Source of the DNA: JABMMZ01 sp964505065
Lineage (GTDB): Bacteria > Bacteroidota > Bacteroidia > NS11-12g > UBA955
Direction of reading: 5' to 3'
DNA: 64,000 bases
NCBI GenBank assembly: GCA_964505065.1
Contig: CAZDGF010000006.1
Coordinates: forward strand, 6,713-70,712
Shown here: in pieces, positions 43,957 through 52,235 of the stretch
Layout: each line of letters starts with the position of its first letter
Numbering within the stretch: the first letter of the stretch is position 1
The notes under the pieces: generated by a model
Told to the model about the DNA's origin: nothing
The model's input: the letters and a program-made list of their open reading frames with translations, nothing else
Database searches by the model: none
Program-made: the position numbers and the translations under genes

Positions 43957-46881
43957 TTATCTCAACACTGTAATAGTACCTTTGGTAATATACCGCCCAT
44001 CGTTGGTTTCTGCTTTTACAACATACATATACACGCCTTGCTGTTGGGGGGTGGGTTGCCACTCATCGGCTATATTGGAAGATTCAAAAACCTTTTGCCC
44101 CCAACGGTTGTAAATGCTTAAAGTGTAGCTTTTTATACCAAAGGTATTTATTTTTAGGCTTTCGTTTTTGCCATCGCCATTTATGCTTATAGCTGTGGGT
44201 ATCCATATTACACTTTCGTAGGGAATACATACCATATTGCTTTGACTTTGGGCATTATTGCCTCCGTTTTCTATGGCTTGTATTTGGTAGCATTTTTCTG
44301 TTTTGCCATTTTGCAAAAAATCATTGTCGGTATAGCTTGTATCTGTTTTGCTATTTATTGTTTGGTTGTAATCTGATACATAAATGGTATTGTACAATTG
44401 CACACCATTTGCCCAAGTAAGGTAGGGATTCCAGCGCAGCACACAAATATTGTTTTTGTCTTTTTTGGCTGTAAGCAATATGGTTTTGGCTATTGCGCTG
44501 CTTTGGGTTGTGTTATTGCAGGTATCTTGGGCGGTAATGCTGTATATTTGGCTTTGCAAGGTGTTTGTATTGTCTATATAAAAAGTATCTGGTAGTGTTG
44601 CTATTACAGTATTGTTTCTTTTTAATGTATAGGTTTTAGCTAATGGAATGCTTTGCCAATTTAAAAATATTTGCCCATTGCCAATTACACTCGCTGCCAC
44701 TATATTGGGTACAGCATTTTTATTGATGCCCTGCAATACATTTATACTTATAGTATCTTTGGTAATACAACCTGTGCTGCCATATAGGTGTTGGTATATT
44801 GTAGCTTTCCCCACTTTGGTAAGTGTAATATTTAATGCATTGTTGCCAATGGTTTTGTATTTGTTTGCGCCCTCTATCCATAGTACGCTATCTACAGCAT
44901 CTGTATATTGCCTGCTTAAGGTAAGTACAAGTGGGGCGCAGCCCCATGTAGTGCTTGCAACTATGCCAGGCTTGGGTGCAGCTTGAATATTTACTTGGCT
45001 TATGCGGGTAAAGGTATCTGTACAGTAGCCATCGCTCACGGTATGGCTAACAGTATAAGTGCCATTTTGGGTATAGGTATGGGCTTTGTTTTGCCTAATA
45101 TTTATGCCATAAGTTTGCCAATAGTTACTTGCTCCATCACCAAACTGCCAGCTATGGCGCACCGCACTGTCTTTTTTTATTTGATACACCATGCTGCTAT
45201 CTTTAAACTGAAAGGCAATGTATTGGCAGCCTTGGGTGGGCTGGGTGGTAAAGTAGGCAGAGGGAGCAGTTTTTACCTCTATGGTATCGCTGTACCAAAC
45301 CCAACCACCTTCTTTTGTAAATGCTTTCATTTTAACAAAATATTTACCTGGGTTTTGATATTGATATATTATAGAATTTTGGTTAAAATTATGTTTAATA
45401 CTATCTCCATTACCTAAATAGAATATAAAATTTTTAAACCAAAAGGTATCGCTATGGTTGGTAAATACCACACTGTTTTTTTTACAATTGTCTCGGTATG
45501 TAAAATCAGCCTTTTTATACAAACCTGGTGTATTAGGAAAAAAAGAAATATAATTATCTTGACAACTAATTTCTAAATCCTTTGTATAATCTATAGCATT
45601 ACTTATTTTAAAAGTGCTACTTGGGTCATTGGGATTATTTATAAAACGAATAACATTAGAAACTGTTGGACTATATCTAAAATGTACACTAGCAACAATT
45701 TTACCATTTGGTGCTAATTTCATATCAGCAAATGGGGTAAACTCATTAAATACATATTCATATCTATTCAAGATTTTATTCATATCCTTATTTAACACAA
45801 CTTTAACTAATTTATTAGAATTACCATTATAAGACCACTTAAAGTAATATAATATTGAATCGCAAGGTGCAAATATTTTAGAAGTAAAACGCCAATCATA
45901 CAAGGATCTTGCTGAATCTATAAGCAGTGGACTATAAAATTGACCTGTATTTTTATTAAAACTATACAAAGAAAGTTCTGTTAAAGGATTACCTCCTACT
46001 AATCTTTCTGTATTTAAATTTTGATGCAATATAAAATTATTGTTAGTCGAATGGATTATATCATCTGAACCTGAACTTGTAAAATTTATTCCAATAATTA
46101 CACTTCTATCTCCTCGACCTGAAATAATTAATCCAGAAGTTTTGGGTATATCAAAAGACATGGTTTGTTTATGATATTCACTTATGTATATTGAATCGCC
46201 CAAATTGAAATATATAAAATATTTATCATCTTTTTCATCATATATTTGATTAAAAATATAACATGCAAAACCCGTTCTTAAATCACTTCGAATATGCTTT
46301 AAAGGATTATACTTTGTAGGCACTCCAAAATCAATAGACATATCTATTTGCTTAAATTTATTTTGATTAGAATTAAAAAGGTGCTTTTTAAAAAATATTT
46401 CTCCAAATAAATTACTTTTATTGAATAACAACGTATCTAATAAACTTACAATTAAGTGAAGAGAATCATTTGATGTTGGAAATATTAATGCACTTGATGA
46501 TTGCGAAAAATGAGATAATTTATTTTTATTGTATATTATTTCATTTTTTTTATTTATAAAATAATGGTCATTGTTATCATAAATTAAAATATTGCCTTTT
46601 TTATCATTCGCACTTAAATTTCTTACCGCTAAAAAAGCATTTTTAGTAACAGGTTTTTTAATCAATTTATATTGGGGAGGTTCAAAATTAAAATCAATTT
46701 TAAAACTCATGTCTGCATTGCTAGTATCATTGCATGTCCAAAAATAAAAACCTTCATTTTCGCACATCCAAATTTTATTTAATTGAGCAAAAATATTTAC
46801 AGAATATAAATTAAATAAAAGCAAGCATATTGCCCTTAATAAAAGGCAATATGCTTGCTTTTTTAAAAATAAAAAAAACAT
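43957..46881 (-). CDS. T9SS-exported PKD protein with type B (CHU_C-like) sorting tail
   Basis: The 974-residue protein starts with a signal peptide (ending VNIFAQ, about residue 33). Residues 35-480 are unrecognised, beta-rich and Asn/Lys-rich, probably a propeller. A PKD domain around 560-640 has HSWQFGDGAS and HTYTQNGTYTVSHTVSDG; fibronectin III-like repeats follow. The C-terminus ISINGDGKNESLKI, YTLSIYNRWGQKVFE, GVYMYVVKAET is the gliding-motility-type (type B) sorting domain, which in other species needs a PorP/SprF partner. A terminator-like hairpin lies inside its signal-peptide codons. It is 8 bp behind the upstream minus-strand gene. Confidence 0.88.
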   Translation of the reverse strand: MFFLFLKKQAYCLLLRAICLLLFNLYSVNIFAQLNKIWMCENEGFYFWTCNDTSNADMSFKIDFNFEPPQYKLIKKPVTKNAFLAVRNLSANDKKGNILIYDNNDHYFINKKNEIIYNKNKLSHFSQSSSALIFPTSNDSLHLIVSLLDTLLFNKSNLFGEIFFKKHLFNSNQNKFKQIDMSIDFGVPTKYNPLKHIRSDLRTGFACYIFNQIYDEKDDKYFIYFNLGDSIYISEYHKQTMSFDIPKTSGLIISGRGDRSVIIGINFTSSGSDDIIHSTNNNFILHQNLNTERLVGGNPLTELSLYSFNKNTGQFYSPLLIDSARSLYDWRFTSKIFAPCDSILYYFKWSYNGNSNKLVKVVLNKDMNKILNRYEYVFNEFTPFADMKLAPNGKIVASVHFRYSPTVSNVIRFINNPNDPSSTFKISNAIDYTKDLEISCQDNYISFFPNTPGLYKKADFTYRDNCKKNSVVFTNHSDTFWFKNFIFYLGNGDSIKHNFNQNSIIYQYQNPGKYFVKMKAFTKEGGWVWYSDTIEVKTAPSAYFTTQPTQGCQYIAFQFKDSSMVYQIKKDSAVRHSWQFGDGASNYWQTYGINIRQNKAHTYTQNGTYTVSHTVSDGYCTDTFTRISQVNIQAAPKPGIVASTTWGCAPLVLTLSRQYTDAVDSVLWIEGANKYKTIGNNALNITLTKVGKATIYQHLYGSTGCITKDTISINVLQGINKNAVPNIVAASVIGNGQIFLNWQSIPLAKTYTLKRNNTVIATLPDTFYIDNTNTLQSQIYSITAQDTCNNTTQSSAIAKTILLTAKKDKNNICVLRWNPYLTWANGVQLYNTIYVSDYNQTINSKTDTSYTDNDFLQNGKTEKCYQIQAIENGGNNAQSQSNMVCIPYESVIWIPTAISINGDGKNESLKINTFGIKSYTLSIYNRWGQKVFESSNIADEWQPTPQQQGVYMYVVKAETNDGRYITKGTITVLR
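46817..46862. terminator. 18-bp terminator-like hairpin inside signal-peptide codons
   Basis: AAAAGCAAGCATATTGCC (46817-46834) is the exact reverse complement of 46845-46862, with a 10-base loop and T-rich flanks on both strands. It begins 28 bases behind the stop of the upstream minus-strand gene and lies within codons 7-22 of the 974-residue protein, where it encodes part of the hydrophobic signal. Confidence 0.8.
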
Positions 46882-46889
46882 TACTAAAC

Positions 46890-47636
46890 TTACAGTTTAG
46901 CTACAATGGTGTAATACACCATTTGCTTATTGCTATATACAGAAACCACATACATGCCTTTAGCAAATGCGCTTATATCAATTGTTTTATTGCTATTGTA
47001 ATTGTCTTCTTCATGCACTTTTATGCCCATTACATTGGTTATAGTTACCTTTGTGTTTTCTCCACTTATATTGCTTGGCAACTGTATAGCTATACTGCTA
47101 TTGCTTGGGTTAGGATATAGCCTAAATACATCTTGTAAATTGGTAGTAGCAGGTGCAATATTGGCAAAAGCATTGCCATTTGTTTCAGGCTGTGGGGTAT
47201 ATGTATGCAAAAAGGTTTTATCTGCAAAAAAGGTCAATACATTGCGGGCATATTCATTTTCATGTTCTGTGCCTTGGGTCAATGCAGTTAAGTTTTGAAT
47301 TTCATTAGCTGTCATACTAAACTGTCTGTGTTGCTCAAAAATAGGGATTAAAATATTTAACAATGTTTTTTTGTTAGTATTTTCCACTTCGACACTTATA
47401 GCATTTGCTTTGGTTCTTGCTTGTTCAAAATTGCCTTTATTGAGTTCATCCAAAGCTTGTTGGTATTCTTGGTTAAATAATTTAAGCATATTGCCTGTAT
47501 GCTCTCCGCCATTTTCAGGGCTATGGGTATACTTTAAGCAAGGGGAGGTATTATTGATTTTTGAAATTCCATTATTTAAGAAAAGGAAATAACTAAAAAT
47601 AACAAAAAATACTCTATAGAATTTAACTTTTTTCAT
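46890..47636 (-). CDS. T9SS type A sorting-domain protein
   Basis: A 248-residue exported protein. The N-terminus is a signal sequence (VFFVIFSYFLFLNNGIS). The middle is helical and Glu/Asn/Gln-rich (KLFNQEYQQALDELNKGN, TKANAISVEVENTNKK), possibly a tetratricopeptide-like pair. The last 80 residues are a type A T9SS tail: VFRLYPNPSNSSIAIQLP, then VTITNVMGIKVHEE, then GMYVVSVYSNKQMVYYTIVAKL. It should be exported by the machinery encoded at 23-31 kb and processed by PorU. It is upstream of the 974-residue cargo gene by 8 bp, so the two are transcribed together unless the hairpin separates them. Confidence 0.85.
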   Translation of the reverse strand: MKKVKFYRVFFVIFSYFLFLNNGISKINNTSPCLKYTHSPENGGEHTGNMLKLFNQEYQQALDELNKGNFEQARTKANAISVEVENTNKKTLLNILIPIFEQHRQFSMTANEIQNLTALTQGTEHENEYARNVLTFFADKTFLHTYTPQPETNGNAFANIAPATTNLQDVFRLYPNPSNSSIAIQLPSNISGENTKVTITNVMGIKVHEEDNYNSNKTIDISAFAKGMYVVSVYSNKQMVYYTIVAKL

Positions 47637-47765
47637 AACATTTATTTGGTTTTAATTACTTCAAAGTAAACAACAAATTTTTGAGAAAACAAAATTTACT
47701 TAAAAAAATGACAATTCTTTTTATTTTCTTTATCCACCACCACTATTTTTTAAAACCATTATGTA

Positions 47766-47773
47766 TAACTTTG
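47766..47773 (+). promoter_or_regulatory. -7 element of mutL
   Basis: TAACTTTG is an exact TAnnTTTG match 32 bases before the mutL ATG. No clear -33 element. Confidence 0.5.
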
Positions 47774-47805
47774 TTGCTTTATTTTTTTACCACCATTCCT
47801 AAACT

Positions 47806-49614
47806 ATGGATTTCATTAAACTACTGCCCGATAATATTGCCAACCAAATAGCCGCTGGCGAGGTTGTGCAGCGACCTGCATCGGTAGTAAAGGAGCTTTT
47901 AGAAAATGCCATAGATGCCCAAGCCACACATATAAAACTGAATGTGAGAGAAGGCGGTACTTCGCTAATTCAAATAATAGACAATGGCTTAGGTATGAGC
48001 ACTACAGATGCCCGCATGTGTTGGGAGCGACATGCTACCTCTAAAATAAAAACAGCAGACGATTTGTTTAAACTGCATAGCTTTGGCTTTAGGGGCGAGG
48101 CTTTGGCAAGTATAGCCGCTATAGCCCATGTGGAAATGAAAACCCGCAGAACGGAAGATGAATTAGGTGTTTTAATAAAAATAGAAGGCAGCAAAGTAAT
48201 AGAGCAAAGCACTACTATAACGCAAAAAGGCACACAATTTTCTATTAAAAATTTATTTTACAATGTGCCAGCCCGTAGAAATTTTTTAAAAAGCGTACCT
48301 GTAGAAATGCGGCATATTATAGATGAGTTTACAAGGGTAGCAATGCCCCATTTTGATATTGCTTTCAGTCTTTTTCACAACGATAAAGAGGTGTTTGATT
48401 TAAAGCCAAGCACTTTAGATAACCGTATAGCCGAGCTTATGAGCAAGCGCAATACTGATGATTTTTTAATGGTAAACGAGCGGCACGATTTGGTATCTGT
48501 TAGCGGCTTTGTAGGCAAGCCAGAAAGCGCAAAAAGAACACGTGGCGAGCAGTTTTTATTTGTAAACAATAGGTTTGTAAAAGATGCTTACCTTAACCAT
48601 GCCATTGGCAGTGCCTACGAGCAATTATTGAGCAAAGAGCAGTTTCCATTGTATGCCTTGTTTCTTACAATTAATCCTGCACGAATTGATATAAACATAC
48701 ACCCAACAAAAACAGAAATAAAATTTGATGATGAAAGGGCGGTATATGCCCTTGTAAAAGCAGCCATTAAAAAAGCTTTGGGGCAATATACAGCTATGCC
48801 CGAGCTGGAGTTTGCAGATAGCAATGTATTTAACCCTGTGGGGTTTTTAAAAACAGAAAAACAACATACCAATCAGCCGCAAATAAAAACAGACAAAAGC
48901 TACAATCCTTTTGAGCAGCAAAAAACTTGGAAACAGGTGCAAACTGCCCAATGGCATAAGCTATTTGACGATACACCCAATACCTTACAAAACCAAGAAC
49001 TGCCCAAAGCCCAAACTTTTGATAAACAATTGGGCTTGCATACAGAAATTGCTGTAATAGAAACCATGCAAATAAGCGGTGGCTATATGGCTGCTGTTAA
49101 AAATGGGGTATTGTTAATTATTGACCAAAGAGCAGCCCACGAACGTATTTTATTTGAAAAATACAGTGAAAATTTAGTTTACCGCTCTGCCACCGTTCAG
49201 CAATTGCTTTTCCCTCGCACAATAGAGCTTTCGGCTACCGATTATGCCATAGCCCACGAGGTGTTGGAGGATATAAAAGACCTTGGCTTTGACGTTGCCG
49301 ATTTTGGCACCAATTGCCTCATTATAAACGGTGTGCCTGCCGAAACCATTAAAGGCAGCGAAAAAGAATTGCTTGAAGGCTTGCTCGAAAACTATAAGCA
49401 CAATGCAGGTAGCTATGCAGGCGATAAGCGCAAAGCTTTGGCGCATTCTTTAGCGCAAAACGAAGCCATTTTTCGTACCAAAACATTAGACAAAGAAGAA
49501 CAAACCGCCCTTGTGCAGCAATTGTTTAAATGCCAAACACCTGCCACACGCCCCAATGGAAAGCCAGTATATATAGAATTTAGCAACCAAAAAATAATAG
49601 ATTTTTTTCAATAA
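47806..49614 (+). CDS. mutL: DNA mismatch repair protein MutL
   Basis: The 602-residue protein has the GHKL ATPase N-terminus with NQIAAGEVVQRPASVVKELL, ENAIDAQAT, DNGLGMS, ATSKI and the RGEALASIAAIAHV lid. A Gln/Lys-rich linker (about 350-410) leads to the C-terminal dimerisation domain (about 420-600). MutL couples MutS mismatch recognition to strand removal. In species without MutH the C-terminal domain carries a nicking site with the DQHA(x)2E(x)4E motif; here it reads IDQRAAHERILFE, with Arg at the metal-binding His position (442), and the later Cys-Pro-His motif is CQTPATRPNG. It leads a probable operon with the rhomboid gene 6 bases downstream. Confidence 0.96.
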   Translation: MDFIKLLPDNIANQIAAGEVVQRPASVVKELLENAIDAQATHIKLNVREGGTSLIQIIDNGLGMSTTDARMCWERHATSKIKTADDLFKLHSFGFRGEALASIAAIAHVEMKTRRTEDELGVLIKIEGSKVIEQSTTITQKGTQFSIKNLFYNVPARRNFLKSVPVEMRHIIDEFTRVAMPHFDIAFSLFHNDKEVFDLKPSTLDNRIAELMSKRNTDDFLMVNERHDLVSVSGFVGKPESAKRTRGEQFLFVNNRFVKDAYLNHAIGSAYEQLLSKEQFPLYALFLTINPARIDINIHPTKTEIKFDDERAVYALVKAAIKKALGQYTAMPELEFADSNVFNPVGFLKTEKQHTNQPQIKTDKSYNPFEQQKTWKQVQTAQWHKLFDDTPNTLQNQELPKAQTFDKQLGLHTEIAVIETMQISGGYMAAVKNGVLLIIDQRAAHERILFEKYSENLVYRSATVQQLLFPRTIELSATDYAIAHEVLEDIKDLGFDVADFGTNCLIINGVPAETIKGSEKELLEGLLENYKHNAGSYAGDKRKALAHSLAQNEAIFRTKTLDKEEQTALVQQLFKCQTPATRPNGKPVYIEFSNQKIIDFFQ

Positions 49615-49620
49615 TACAAC

Positions 49621-50331
49621 ATGAACCTAAACCTAACCCCTGCCGTAAAACAAATATTAATAGCCTGTGTAGTGCTGTTTATTGGCACTCTGCTTTTGCA
49701 GCAAAAAGAAATATCTTTAATCAATATTCTTGGTTTGCATTATCCTACCAATCCGCTGTTTAAACCTTGGCAATTGCTTACCCACATGTTTATGCACGGT
49801 GGTATTACGCATATATTGTTCAATATGTTTGGGCTTATTACCTTTGGTAGTGTTTTAGAAAGCGTGTATGGCACAAAAAAATTTGTAAAGCTCTATTTTT
49901 TTAGCGGTTTGGGTGCTTTGCTTATTCATTTTTTAGCAGAAGCTTTTAGTATTCATAGTATAACAGGCGAATGGTGGATAAATGCAGAAAGAATAAATCA
50001 ATTAATAGCTGCAAATACCATTACACAGGCACAATTCGATAGTGTAGTACAAAATTACAAAAGCCTAATGGTGGGCGCAAGCGGTTGTTTGTATGGTTTA
50101 TCTGCCGCCTTTGCATTGTTATTTCCCAATACAGAAATGATGATAATGTTTATACCCTATCCCATAAAAGCCAAATATTTAATTCCTGGTTTTATCTTGT
50201 TAGATTTATTTTTAGGTGTAAGCAAATTCGACTGGGACCCCGTAGCTCATTTTGCCCATATTGGCGGTGCATTGTTCGGGTTTTTATTAGCCCTTTACTG
50301 GCGCAAATTTGATAAGAAAAACTTTTATTAA
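49621..50331 (+). CDS. rhomboid-family intramembrane serine protease
   Basis: The 236-residue protein has six or seven membrane helices with the rhomboid core: LTHMFMHGGITHILFNMF on helix 2 (His/Asn), VGASGCLYGLSAA (GxSG with the nucleophile Ser) and FAHIGGALFGFLLAL with the catalytic His. A 50-residue extramembrane insert (EWWINAERINQLIAANTI) separates helices 3 and 4, longer than in GlpG-type enzymes. It cleaves substrates within the membrane; no substrate is suggested by the neighbours. It starts 6 bases after mutL, a pairing repeated in many Bacteroidota. Confidence 0.92.
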   Translation: MNLNLTPAVKQILIACVVLFIGTLLLQQKEISLINILGLHYPTNPLFKPWQLLTHMFMHGGITHILFNMFGLITFGSVLESVYGTKKFVKLYFFSGLGALLIHFLAEAFSIHSITGEWWINAERINQLIAANTITQAQFDSVVQNYKSLMVGASGCLYGLSAAFALLFPNTEMMIMFIPYPIKAKYLIPGFILLDLFLGVSKFDWDPVAHFAHIGGALFGFLLALYWRKFDKKNFY

Positions 50332-50344
50332 TGGATAAAATACT

Positions 50345-50372
50345 TTGCAACTATAATTTCTCTTATTTGCAA
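50345..50372. promoter_or_regulatory. upstream palindromic operator-like element (copy 1)
   Basis: TTGCAACTATAA at the left is followed, after a short spacer, by TTATTTGCAA, an imperfect inverted repeat with one base missing. The TGCAACTATAA word recurs exactly 40 bp downstream in copy 2. It lies between the rhomboid and fic genes. Confidence 0.6.
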
Positions 50373-50381
50373 AATTACTTT

Positions 50382-50415
50382 AAAATGCAACTATAAATAT
50401 TTATATTTGCATTTT
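50382..50415. promoter_or_regulatory. 34-bp near-perfect palindrome overlapping the fic promoter (copy 2)
   Basis: Left arm AAAATGCAACTATAAAT and right arm ATTTATATTTGCATTTT are inverted copies with a single mismatch and no spacer. The right arm contains TATATTTG (50402-50409), an exact TAnnTTTG -7 element, so a protein bound here would cover the promoter. The fic start codon is 8 bases further on. Confidence 0.75.
50402..50409 (+). promoter_or_regulatory. -7 element of fic
   Basis: TATATTTG, an exact TAnnTTTG match inside the palindrome. Transcription would start near 50416, only about 7 bases before the ATG at 50423, giving an almost leaderless message. Confidence 0.5.
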
Positions 50416-50422
50416 AATTGGC

Positions 50423-51550
50423 ATGAAAATAGGGCAATTTATAGCAGGCAAAAAAGTAAAAAGGCTACAATACTATAGCTTTGAGCCTAATTGTATTAAC
50501 CATATTTGGCAAATAGACGATAATGAAATTTTAAATTTATTGGCTGAAGCAAATTATGCCTTGGGCGAATTGAATGCTTACTCGCAATTTATACCCAATG
50601 TGGATTTTTTTATAAAAATGCACATTAAGAAAGAGGCTAATACAAGCTCTGGCATTGAGGGTACACAAACCCATATAGAAGATTTGCTGCACAAAGAAGA
50701 AAACGTAAAACCCGAAAAACATTCGGACTGGATAGAGGTGCACAATTATATTAATGCTATGAATAATGCTATCAAAGAATTGAAGAAACTGCCGCTTTCT
50801 AATCGTTTAATAAAAAATACGCATAAAGTTTTAATGAAAGGCGCAAGGGGCGAAAACAAAGCACCTGGCAATTATAGAACATCGCAAAATTGGATTGGAG
50901 GCGCAACTTTAAAAGATGCTGTTTTTATACCTTGTGCGCAAGAAAATGTACTTGATTTAATGAGCGATTTAGAACTTTTTTTGAACAATGATGATATTAA
51001 ACTTCCCGATTTAATTAAAATTGCCATTGCCCATTATCAATTTGAAACCATACACCCTTTTTTAGATGGCAATGGTAGAATTGGCAGATTGTTAATTACT
51101 CTATTCTTTATCCATCAAAATAAATTGAATAAACCTACCTTATATCTATCTTCTTTTTTTGAAAAACATAAAGCATTGTATTACCAAAATCTAATGGCTG
51201 TAAGAACGCTTAATAATTTAAGCCAATGGTTAAAGTTTTTTTTGGTAGGTGTAAAACAAACAGCAGAAAACAGTATTTCTACTTTTAAAGCCATTATAAA
51301 ATTACAAGAAAAAACAAGCCTTTTGGTAGCCAAAAAATCGGAAAACACCAAAAAGGCATTGGCGTATTTATTTCAGCAGCCTATTGTAGATTATGGCGAT
51401 ATAACACAATATTTGCAGGTAAATAAAACAACAGCAATACGCTTAATTGCAGATTTAGAAAACCTAAAAATTGTAACAGAACTTACAGGCTTTAACAGAA
51501 ACAGAATTTATGCATTTAAACCATACATTGATATTTTTAACCAATACTAA
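50423..51550 (+). CDS. Fic-domain protein with C-terminal winged helix
   Basis: The 375-residue protein is a class II Fic enzyme. An N-terminal helical part contains the inhibitory helix SSGIEGT ([S/T]xxxE[G/N]), whose Glu blocks ATP until displaced. The Fic core has NYRTSQNWIGG (target-binding flap) and the complete active site HPFLDGNGRIGR. The C-terminal 90 residues form a helix-turn-helix (DYGDITQYLQVNKTTAIRLI). Fic enzymes usually attach AMP to a hydroxyl on a target protein. Gene control by its own DNA-binding domain is plausible because of the palindromes directly in front. It is followed 3 bases later by the pyrophosphatase gene, whose enzyme would remove the pyrophosphate made by AMP transfer; that link is an inference. 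Confidence 0.93.
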   Translation: MKIGQFIAGKKVKRLQYYSFEPNCINHIWQIDDNEILNLLAEANYALGELNAYSQFIPNVDFFIKMHIKKEANTSSGIEGTQTHIEDLLHKEENVKPEKHSDWIEVHNYINAMNNAIKELKKLPLSNRLIKNTHKVLMKGARGENKAPGNYRTSQNWIGGATLKDAVFIPCAQENVLDLMSDLELFLNNDDIKLPDLIKIAIAHYQFETIHPFLDGNGRIGRLLITLFFIHQNKLNKPTLYLSSFFEKHKALYYQNLMAVRTLNNLSQWLKFFLVGVKQTAENSISTFKAIIKLQEKTSLLVAKKSENTKKALAYLFQQPIVDYGDITQYLQVNKTTAIRLIADLENLKIVTELTGFNRNRIYAFKPYIDIFNQY

Positions 51551-51553
51551 ACT

Positions 51554-52168
51554 ATGACATTCCCAAAAACAATAGCCCACCCTTGGCATGGTGTTTCCAT
51601 AGGCAATAATGCCCCGCAGGAGCTTACCGTATTTGTAGAAATTGTACCTACAGATACTGTAAAATACGAACTCGATAAAGCCTCTGGCTTACTTAAAATA
51701 GATAGACCGCAAAAATTCTCTAACATCTGCCCCATGCCCTATGGCTTTGTGCCTCAAACCTATTGCGGAAGCCATATTGCACAATACTGTATGCAGCAAA
51801 CAGGCAAAACCAATATAGTAGGCGATGCCGACCCATTGGATATTTGTATACTTACAGAAAAAACAATTCCGCATGGCAATATCCTTATGCAAGCCATACC
51901 CATAGGCGGCTTGCGTATGATAGACAACAACGAAGCAGACGATAAAATAATAGCCGTAATGAAAAACGATGCCGTATATGGCAATTATAAAGACATTGCC
52001 GATTGCCCACCCCAACTAATAGAACGCCTAAAACATTATTTTCTTACCTACAAACTGCAACCCAACAACCCTGCCAACCAAGTGCAAATTACCTATATCT
52101 ACAACAAAGAAGAGGCTTTTGAGGTAATAAAAAATAGTAGGCTGGATTATGAGGAGTTGGTGAAATAA
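51554..52168 (+). CDS. ppa: inorganic pyrophosphatase (family I)
   Basis: A 204-residue soluble family I pyrophosphatase. Conserved acidic metal ligands are seen in VFVEIVPTDTVKYELD, the central GDADPLDICIL (family DxDPxD) and NNEADDKIIAV; CPMPYGFVPQTYC is the usual substrate-loop region. It hydrolyses pyrophosphate to phosphate and so drives biosynthetic reactions such as tRNA charging and nucleotide-sugar synthesis. It lies 3 bases behind fic and may be read from the fic promoter; no separate promoter was seen in that space. Confidence 0.93.
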   Translation: MTFPKTIAHPWHGVSIGNNAPQELTVFVEIVPTDTVKYELDKASGLLKIDRPQKFSNICPMPYGFVPQTYCGSHIAQYCMQQTGKTNIVGDADPLDICILTEKTIPHGNILMQAIPIGGLRMIDNNEADDKIIAVMKNDAVYGNYKDIADCPPQLIERLKHYFLTYKLQPNNPANQVQITYIYNKEEAFEVIKNSRLDYEELVK

Positions 52169-52193
52169 ATTTTTTACATTCAAAATAAAATAG

Positions 52194-52201
52194 TATTTTT
52201 G
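52194..52201 (+). promoter_or_regulatory. -7 element of the paired lipoprotein genes
   Basis: TATTTTTG, an exact TAnnTTTG match 34 bases before the ATG at 52236. Confidence 0.45.
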
Positions 52202-52235
52202 ATAATTGTTTTTAGAATATTAACCTACTTGTTTT

